From: Streptococcus sp. oral taxon 061 | GTDB lineage: Bacteria > Bacillota > Bacilli > Lactobacillales > Streptococcaceae | Assembly: GCF_013394695.1 (NCBI RefSeq) | Contig: NZ_CP058258.1 | Span: 144,001 to 208,000, forward strand | Reading direction: 5' to 3' | Length of the DNA: 64,000 bases | Translations under genes and position numbers: made by a program | The notes under the pieces: generated by a model | The model's input: the letters and a program-made list of their open reading frames with translations, nothing else | Database searches by the model: none | What the model was told of the DNA's origin: nothing | Shown: in pieces, positions 57,566-64,000 of the stretch | How positions within the stretch are numbered: the first letter of the stretch is position 1 | Layout of the letters: each line of letters begins with the position of its first letter

Positions 57566-58429
57566 ATGACAAACCGATTAAAACCCCCATTTGAGAAAAC
57601 AAGAGATGATTTTGAACAGGAATTTTGTGGAGAAATTGTTGAGCTCTTGATTTTTACCCTCCAAAATGTAAATGGGGCTGCTTCTTTAAAAGATGGATGT
57701 CTAATGCCGTCCGTTCATTTTAAAGCTAGTGTCAATGTCGAAACTCAGGACTTTTCTGAACTTGAAGGACGTTTGGAATGGCTCCTGACTCCGGAAGAAT
57801 TTAAAGAAAAGCATTGGGGCTTTAGTTTTGAACCCTACAAAATTCACCGCATTAAGTGTCAAAAACGTCCCTTCATGGAGTTAGAGCCTTATATGTCAGA
57901 AGTGGCGAACAATTGCTACCGCTTGCTGGAATACCTAGATGACCAATCTACGGATGCTAGGTTAGAGACCTTGATTGAAACCTACCAGAAACCTGTTATC
58001 ATTCGAGACGCTATTGGGGAGTTCACCCTAAATAGAGCATATTCTTGGTTTGAAGGCTTCATCACCTATGAAGGCGGTAAGATTCATGCTATGTTTGATG
58101 CGGGTGCAGATGAAAGTCTTCCTCCAAGTTCTTTCGATGATTTAAAGAAATTTATGGGATCTTTCCAAGTTCAAGATGCTAAGATTAAAGACTATATCGT
58201 CAAAGAACTGTGGGAAACAGCTCAAGACTGGATTGATTCAGATGAAAATGATGTGGAGTTAACAGAAGAGTATTTTACCAACTCACTTTCCTTGAGTGAA
58301 CTATCGATCAACGAAGATGGGGAATTGACTCTCTACTATGATGATAGCGAGGAAATTTTTGCAGGCCATGCTATCGAAGTTGTCATCGATAAAGAGGGAG
58401 AAATCCTTCGAGCAGATTTGGTAGGTTAG
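57566..58429 (+). CDS. DUF2262 domain protein
   Basis: A 287-residue soluble acidic protein. The C-terminal half carries the DUF2262 pattern (YSWFEGFITYEGGKIHAMFD, ELWETAQDWI, LSLSELSINEDGELTLYYDD, GHAIEVVIDKEGEI). The N-terminal part (1-140) I do not recognise. The ATG at 57566 gives a nine-base gap to GAAAGG; an ATG three codons earlier is too close to the site. The function is unknown, with no signal peptide. It is a single gene followed by a terminator at 58452-58492 (AGCCTtTTGG / CCAAgAGGCT plus T-run). Confidence 0.85.
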   Translation: MTNRLKPPFEKTRDDFEQEFCGEIVELLIFTLQNVNGAASLKDGCLMPSVHFKASVNVETQDFSELEGRLEWLLTPEEFKEKHWGFSFEPYKIHRIKCQKRPFMELEPYMSEVANNCYRLLEYLDDQSTDARLETLIETYQKPVIIRDAIGEFTLNRAYSWFEGFITYEGGKIHAMFDAGADESLPPSSFDDLKKFMGSFQVQDAKIKDYIVKELWETAQDWIDSDENDVELTEEYFTNSLSLSELSINEDGELTLYYDDSEEIFAGHAIEVVIDKEGEILRADLVG

Positions 58430-58538
58430 CGCTGGATTTTATCTAGGAATATAAAAAAATAGCCTTTTGGGATTGAAACCAAGAGGCTTTTTTCGGAGTG
58501 AGCAAAAGATTTGCATCGTCAATTTATTTGTAGTAGAC

Positions 58539-58565
58539 TTGATAAGTCAATTATTGATAAATCAA
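58539..58565 (+). promoter_or_regulatory. Paired palindromic sites upstream of the second marR
   Basis: Two 12-bp palindromes, TTGATAAGTCAA (58539-58550, arms TTGA/TCAA) and TTGATAAATCAA (58554-58565, perfect), are separated by three bases and lie 28 bases before the MarR start codon. Probably the operator of the adjacent MarR protein. Confidence 0.75.
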
Positions 58566-58593
58566 ATATTTACAAAAGGAGAAAATACTAAAA

Positions 58594-59010
58594 ATGCATG
58601 AATTACTGTACCAGCTCCATTTAACAGATCAAACGATCACTCAACTTTTTGAAAAACAATTGGGAATTAGTTTGACCCGCTATCAAATCCTGCAGTTTTT
58701 ACTACAAAAATCACCTTGTACACAAATTGCTGTTCAGGAGAAGTTACGGATTGACCAAGCAGCCTTGACCCGCCATTTTAAGATACTGGAGTCAGAAGGT
58801 TATGTCAGTCGTAAGCGTAATCCGATCAATCAGCGGGAAGTTTTAGTTGAATTAACCCAAGAAGCCAAGAATCAACTCTTGGTCAATCCGCCTAAACATC
58901 ACTTGCGAGTGAAGGAACAGATGGAGAGCATTTTATCGACAACTGAGCAGAGAGAGCTGATAACTTTACTAACAAAACTAGTCTCAGGTTTAGAAAAAAT
59001 AGAATTTTAA
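58594..59010 (+). CDS. MarR family transcriptional regulator
   Basis: A 138-residue winged-helix protein. The recognition helix region is IAVQEKLRIDQAALTRHFKILESEGYV and the wing VSRKRNPINQREVLVELTQEA. The gene starts 10 bp upstream of a DUF1304 membrane protein gene, so the two are one operon under the paired palindromes. Likely an autoregulated drug- or stress-sensing module; the ligand is unknown. Confidence 0.92.
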   Translation: MHELLYQLHLTDQTITQLFEKQLGISLTRYQILQFLLQKSPCTQIAVQEKLRIDQAALTRHFKILESEGYVSRKRNPINQREVLVELTQEAKNQLLVNPPKHHLRVKEQMESILSTTEQRELITLLTKLVSGLEKIEF

Positions 59011-59020
59011 GGAGAAAACG

Positions 59021-59383
59021 ATGTCAATCATTACTACTATCTTAGCAACTATCGTTGCCCTCGAGCATTTTTATATTTTTTATTTGGAAAGTATCGCAAC
59101 CCAATCAGACGCAACCAGCCGTGTCTTTAATATGAACAAGGAAGAATTAGCACGACCATCTGTCACCTCACTGTTTAAAAACCAAGGAATTTATAATGCC
59201 TTGATTAGGGTGTTTCTTATTTACGGAATTTATTTCTCACATAGCTTAGAAATCGTAACAATCTTTGTTTTATTTGTCATAGGAGCAGCGACCTATGGTG
59301 CCTTAACTGCAGATAAAAAAATCATTCTCAAGCAAGGTGGTCCAGCAATCTTAACTCTTTTGAGCATCCTCTTATTAAAATAA
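59021..59383 (+). CDS. DUF1304 family membrane protein
   Basis: A 120-residue protein with four hydrophobic segments. TTILATIVALEHFYIFYLE, the FKNQGIYNALIRVFLIYGIY motif and GAATYGALTADKKIILKQGGPAILTLL are the DUF1304 signature. The family is widespread and of unknown function. It sits 10 bp after the marR gene, implying an efflux- or membrane-stress-related role by context only. Confidence 0.92.
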   Translation: MSIITTILATIVALEHFYIFYLESIATQSDATSRVFNMNKEELARPSVTSLFKNQGIYNALIRVFLIYGIYFSHSLEIVTIFVLFVIGAATYGALTADKKIILKQGGPAILTLLSILLLK

Positions 59384-59387
59384 AAAT

Positions 59388-59421
59388 AACCAGCACTTTC
59401 TATGAAGGTGCTGGTTTTTAA
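59388..59421. terminator. Bidirectional terminator between DUF1304 and DUF975 genes
   Basis: AAAAATAACCAGCAC / GTGCTGGTTTTT hairpin (about 59388-59420) with A/T runs on both sides, between convergent genes. Confidence 0.88.
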
Positions 59422-59430
59422 TAACTGATC

Positions 59431-60288
59431 TTAAACTTTTCTCCGCTTGATTTCAAGTAACCTTTGATAGAAGAAGATTTGGCTACTGTAGATATAAGGG
59501 AAGATAGAAATACTTGCAATTCCAAAGCTTATCCAGATAAGGAGATACCATGGAAGTAGCTGTAAATCAAGGACGAAGCGTTGAAACTTATAGCCTTTCA
59601 TGAGAAAGCGGCTGGTATGTAGCACACGACTTGGTTTAGCAATCCCGATTGCAAGGGTGTCACATAAGAGCAGTTCAACTTGGGAATAGGCATAATATTG
59701 TGGCAGATAGAGAATAGTTCCTAAAATCATTACAAGGACACTACCAAAGAAGTAGAGCGCGAAAGTAAGTAGGAAGTGTTCGATATCTGGATTTGTCACG
59801 TCGACAGATGGGAATTCGGGATGAAGTTCCACAAATTTACGAGCCATAGCGCTGCTATAAAAGAGCAAGTAGACTCCAAAAAGATTAGGAATGCTCCATA
59901 AAAAGAGATAGAAACGCTTGAGCAATAGAGTTAGAAATGTCTGGGTAAAGAAGCGGTTGTCAAGCAAGGACAGGCTATCTTTAAAGGAAAGCTCTATCTC
60001 AGAAATTCTGTAAAGATTAATGGTAGTAAAGAGAGCACCAGCTAGGATAATGGAGCTTGTAAATCCAACGGCAATCGGAAAGAGAGCAGATTGGATTGTG
60101 ATCCCTAGAAAACTCAAGAAGGACTGTTCAAGAATGCCCTCGTCGAGAAGGGATAAAGGTCTGATGAAGCTCGATAGAATCAAGAGAATACTTGGCAATA
60201 AAAAGACAAGCAGCAGACGTGGGTGTTCAGCTTGAAATTGTCTAGCCTGCTGGCGAACTTCTTTTAAATTAATTTTTGGGTACTTCAT
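59431..60288 (-). CDS. DUF975 family membrane protein
   Basis: A 285-residue polytopic membrane protein. It begins with a short cytoplasmic segment (MKYPKINLKEVRQQARQFQ) followed by about six helices, including LFPIAVGFTSSIILAGALFTTINLYRI and the SQVELLLCDTLAIGIAKPSRVLHTSRFLMKGYKFQRFVLDL region typical of DUF975. The function is unknown. The start at 60288 is seven bases from a -10 hexamer, so the mRNA may be leaderless. Divergent from tgt. Confidence 0.88.
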   Translation of the reverse strand: MKYPKINLKEVRQQARQFQAEHPRLLLVFLLPSILLILSSFIRPLSLLDEGILEQSFLSFLGITIQSALFPIAVGFTSSIILAGALFTTINLYRISEIELSFKDSLSLLDNRFFTQTFLTLLLKRFYLFLWSIPNLFGVYLLFYSSAMARKFVELHPEFPSVDVTNPDIEHFLLTFALYFFGSVLVMILGTILYLPQYYAYSQVELLLCDTLAIGIAKPSRVLHTSRFLMKGYKFQRFVLDLQLLPWYLLIWISFGIASISIFPYIYSSQIFFYQRLLEIKRRKV

Positions 60289-60303
60289 TCTTTCATTATA
60301 CCA
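60289..60303 (-). promoter_or_regulatory. DUF975 gene promoter giving a leaderless mRNA
   Basis: Minus strand TG-g-TATAAT (TATAAT 60295-60300), then GAAAGA and ATG. The expected transcription start coincides with the start codon. Confidence 0.72.
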
Positions 60304-60309
60304 TAGTTC

Positions 60310-60338
60310 GTGACAGTTCCTGTTTTTTTTGATAGAAT
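60310..60338 (+). promoter_or_regulatory. tgt promoter
   Basis: -35 GTGACA (60310-60315), 17 bp, extended -10 TG-a-TAGAAT (60333-60338). A small hairpin CTGGGA / TCCCAG (60371-60389) lies just before the CGGAGGT ribosome binding site. Confidence 0.7.
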
Positions 60339-60401
60339 CATACAGTATGCCCTTGGGCACAAAGTAAGAACTGGGACTGTCTTTCCCAGCTTCGGAGGTA
60401 A

Positions 60402-61547
<1,146 letters not shown>

Positions 61548-61568
61548 ATTTAACTTAATGTCAGCTAA

Positions 61569-61597
61569 AAATCCTAAGTTTTATCTTAGGATTTTTC
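61569..61597 (+). terminator. tgt terminator
   Basis: AAAATCCTAAG / CTTAGGATTTTT hairpin with TTTTAT loop, about 20 bases after the tgt stop. Confidence 0.88.
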
Positions 61598-61681
61598 TGT
61601 TTTTTTTGATAGAATAAAGGTATTATGGATTGAAAATTAGATGGCTTTTTTGCCAATCTAATGAATGGAGAATAAACTCGT

Positions 61682-63499
61682 ATGCGTATTAAATGGTTTT
61701 CCTTAATTAGGATTACAGGTTTACTTTTGGTACTCTTGTACCATTTCTTTCAGACGCTTTTCCCAGGAGGTTTCTTTGGGGTTGACGTCTTCTTCACATT
61801 TTCAGGTTTTTTAATTACTTCACTATTATTAGAAGAATTTGGACAAAAAGGTAAGATTGATGTCCTAGGATTTTTTAGACGACGCTTCTATCGAATTTTT
61901 CCGCCAGTTGTTTTGATGGTCCTCGTTGTTATGCCTTTCACGTTTTTGGTTCGTCAGGATTATGTGGCAGGAATCGGCGGTCAAATTGCCGGTGTTCTTG
62001 GATTTATGACTAACTTCTATGAAATGTTGACAGGAGGAAGTTATGAATCTCAGTTTATCCCTCACCTCTTTGTTCACAACTGGAGCTTAGCTGTTGAAGT
62101 TCATTACTATATCTTGTGGGGCTTAGCAGTCTGGTTCTTGTCCAAACGAGCAAAAACAAGTGGACAACTACGAGGAATGATTTTCCTGCTTTCCTCAGCA
62201 ACATTTATGATTAGCTTCCTTTCTATGTTTATTGGTAGCTTTATCGTTAGTTCCTACTCAACACTCTACTTCTCAACTTTGACTCATGTATTTCCGTTCT
62301 TCTTAGGTAGTGTGCTTGCTACCGTAATTGGGGTTCGTCATGCAACGCCACTTCTTAAACGTTTGAATAGAAGCTTGGATTTGAAGCAGACTTTGCTAGT
62401 CTTTGGGGCTGGTCTAGGAGTCTTGCTCTTATTGACTTTCTTTGTGAAATTCACTTATCTCTTTGCCTATTTACTTGGCTTCTTGTTAGCAAGTTTAGCT
62501 ACACTTCTGATGATTGTTGCAGCACGACTTTTGCATGAGAAAACTCCGACAATCGAAGAACCAAAGATTATCGGTTTTTTAGCAGACACTAGCTATGCCG
62601 TCTATCTTTTCCACTGGCCGTTTTATATTATTTTCTCTCAATTGGTGGGAAATATACTAGCAGTGATTCTAACGATTATCTTCACTTATCTTTTCGCAAC
62701 CCTTTCTTTCTATGTGATTGAACCTTTGATTGCAGGGAAGTCCAGCAAACTCTTGCGAATGGCAGAAGAAATTCCTCACATCAAGCCAATCTTTGCTGGT
62801 AGTGTTGGAGTTCTTAGTTTGATTACCTTGGTCGTGATACTGATAGCTCCACAAGTAGGTGCTTTTGAAACGGATTTGATGGTTACTGGTCTCAATCAAG
62901 CCCAAACTAATATTACTCGAACAAAAACTATGGCCGATCAAGCAGAAGCAAGTCGTTACAATATAGCTGACGGTGTATCCATCATCGGAGATTCTGTCAC
63001 CTTGCGTGCTTCAGATGGACTGAAAGAAATCTTACCAGATGCTCAGATTGATGGTCAAGTCAGTCGAAATACCAAACAAGCAAATGCATTGATGCTGAAT
63101 TACAGTCAGAATAAAGCCTTGCCTAAAATTGTAGTCATCGCGACTGGTGTTAATAATCCTGAAGATTATAAGGCTGATTTGGATCTACTGATAACAAATC
63201 TACCTAAGGGACATCAGCTTGTCCTTGTAACTCCATACGAGGGTGATACAACGCAGGAAACGCAACCTTACGTAGAACAGTATGCAAGCTATGCGCGTGA
63301 ATTGGCACAAAAGTATCCATATATTGCACTTGCAGATTGGAATCAAGTCGCCAAAGATCATCCAGATATTTGGAAAGGGACAGACCGAGTTCACTTCGGT
63401 AGTGATACCACTAAGCAGGATGAAGGCGCTAAACTTTATGCAGAAACTATTAATAATGCCGTTAAAGCTCTGGCAGACAAACCTGTCAAATCAAAATAA
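61682..63499 (+). CDS. oatA: Peptidoglycan O-acetyltransferase OatA (Adr)
   Basis: A 605-residue membrane protein that O-acetylates MurNAc in the wall and so blocks lysozyme. Residues about 1-400 are an acyltransferase-3 domain with ten or more helices (LLYHFFQTLFPGGFFGVDVFFTFSGFLIT, NWSLAVEVHYYILWG, YLFHWPFYIIF). From about 425 an extracellular SGNH domain carries S438 in IIGDSVTLRASDG, GVNN, and D568/H571 in DRVHFGSD. Length and catalytic numbering match pneumococcal OatA exactly. Its -10 (TAGAAT 61610-61615) sits in the same 15-base sequence context as the tgt promoter. Confidence 0.96.
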   Translation: MRIKWFSLIRITGLLLVLLYHFFQTLFPGGFFGVDVFFTFSGFLITSLLLEEFGQKGKIDVLGFFRRRFYRIFPPVVLMVLVVMPFTFLVRQDYVAGIGGQIAGVLGFMTNFYEMLTGGSYESQFIPHLFVHNWSLAVEVHYYILWGLAVWFLSKRAKTSGQLRGMIFLLSSATFMISFLSMFIGSFIVSSYSTLYFSTLTHVFPFFLGSVLATVIGVRHATPLLKRLNRSLDLKQTLLVFGAGLGVLLLLTFFVKFTYLFAYLLGFLLASLATLLMIVAARLLHEKTPTIEEPKIIGFLADTSYAVYLFHWPFYIIFSQLVGNILAVILTIIFTYLFATLSFYVIEPLIAGKSSKLLRMAEEIPHIKPIFAGSVGVLSLITLVVILIAPQVGAFETDLMVTGLNQAQTNITRTKTMADQAEASRYNIADGVSIIGDSVTLRASDGLKEILPDAQIDGQVSRNTKQANALMLNYSQNKALPKIVVIATGVNNPEDYKADLDLLITNLPKGHQLVLVTPYEGDTTQETQPYVEQYASYARELAQKYPYIALADWNQVAKDHPDIWKGTDRVHFGSDTTKQDEGAKLYAETINNAVKALADKPVKSK

Positions 63500-63522
63500 T
63501 CAATAAAAAGTAGAGATAGAAT

Positions 63523-64000
63523 TGAACTGCACCCCAAAAGTTAGACAGGAAAAAATCTAACTTTTGGGGTGTTTTATTATGAAATTAACTTATGAAGATA
63601 AAGTTCGGATCTATGAACTCAAAAAGCAAGGAGAGAGCTTTAGAAAGCTTTCAAATCAATTTGGGATAAATATTTCTAATCTTCAGTACATGATTAAATT
63701 GATTGATCGTTATGGGATAAAAATCGTCAAAAAAGGAAAGAATTGTTACTATTCTCCTGAACTAAAACAAGAGATCATTGATAAAGTTCTTCTTGAAGGT
63801 CGTTCACAAATTAGGGTGTCTCTGGATTATGCTCTTCCAAGTAGTGGATTACTTTCGAATTGGCTGGCACAATACAAGAAAAACGGGTATACTATTGTTG
63901 AGAAAATAAGAGGGAGACCACCTAAAATGGGACGTAAGTCAAAGAAGAAACCTGAAGAGATGACAGAGTTAGAACGTCTTCAAGCAGAAAATGAATACCT
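63523..64000 (+). mobile_element. IS3-family insertion sequence (IS150/IS861 group), left part
   Basis: The left end opens TGAACTGCACCCCAAAAGTT, followed by an internal inverted copy (TCTAACTTTTGGGGTG, 63556-63571) that forms a hairpin. OrfA starts at 63579. The element continues past the window end. Confidence 0.85.
63579..64000 (+). CDS. IS3 family transposase OrfA, partial
   Basis: At least 140 codons open to the window end. [20 protein letters not shown] is the common N-terminus, with a helix-turn-helix ([26 protein letters not shown]) and then a second DNA-binding region ([31 protein letters not shown]). The C-terminus visible ([18 protein letters not shown]) is the leucine-zipper start that normally precedes the frameshift into OrfB. 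It is cut off by the window. Confidence 0.9.
   Translation, partial: MKLTYEDKVRIYELKKQGESFRKLSNQFGINISNLQYMIKLIDRYGIKIVKKGKNCYYSPELKQEIIDKVLLEGRSQIRVSLDYALPSSGLLSNWLAQYKKNGYTIVEKIRGRPPKMGRKSKKKPEEMTELERLQAENEY

Overview
The window comes from a mitis-group Streptococcus (S. mitis/oralis/infantis type, close to S. pneumoniae but not that species). This is inferred from proteins matching pneumococcal families in length and active-site position (OatA with S438/D568/H571, PBP1b with S463/S519/K654), from extended -10 promoters (TG-n-TATAAT), from CiaR-type boxes (TTTAAG-N5-TTTAAG) and from pneumococcal-style gene neighbourhoods (uppS-cdsA-eep-proS-bglA; gpsA-galU; thrC-MATE-HAD-LysM; tgt; pepC next to manLMN). 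PBP1b ends in a (Lys-Asp)10 tract in place of the Ser-rich pneumococcal tail, which argues against S. pneumoniae itself.

Layout. 0-1.8 kb: a TetR-controlled ABC exporter, cut by the window edge. 1.8-2.3 kb: decayed gene fragments. 2.3-6.4 kb: a valine T-box operon (flavin reductase, acetyltransferase, valS). 6.4-13.2 kb: a helix-hairpin-helix protein, then uppS-cdsA-rseP/eep-proS and a GH1 glycosidase. 13.3-22 kb, minus strand: rhomboid protease, folate cyclo-ligase, the acetyl-branch lysine/DAP genes, an EamA transporter, PBP1b, galU and gpsA. 22-26 kb: a Pit-type iron ABC transporter. 26-31 kb: leuS with a duplicated 3' end, a MarR/acyl-thioesterase pair with matching palindromic operators, and a yjdF riboswitch with yjdF. 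31-42.7 kb: acetyltransferases, ruvB and rsuA interleaved with four CiaR-type small RNA genes; three of these are near-identical and separate accessory cassettes (an ABC-2 exporter; an AraC/MFS/flavin-reductase cassette with a fused fumarate-reductase-like enzyme). 42.8-51 kb: pepC and the manLMN mannose PTS, separated by a 3.9-kb ISL3-family unit bounded by an 8-bp target duplication. 51-63.5 kb: a glutamate-cysteine-ligase-like enzyme, thrC, a MATE exporter, a HAD phosphatase, a LysM wall protein, a MarR/DUF1304 pair, tgt and oatA. The window ends inside an IS3-family element.

Functional themes. Envelope building and tailoring is well represented: uppS, cdsA, PBP1b, galU, dapH and the M20 deacetylase, oatA, LysM protein. 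CiaR/CcpA-type regulation appears in the csRNAs and at the manL promoter. Small self-regulated drug- or stress-response modules recur: TetR/ABC, MarR/BAAT and MarR/DUF1304 pairs. The most interesting structures are the ISL3 unit with cargo, the csRNA-bounded cassettes, the flavin-reductase fusion and three apparently leaderless genes (ruvB, rsuA and a DUF975 gene).
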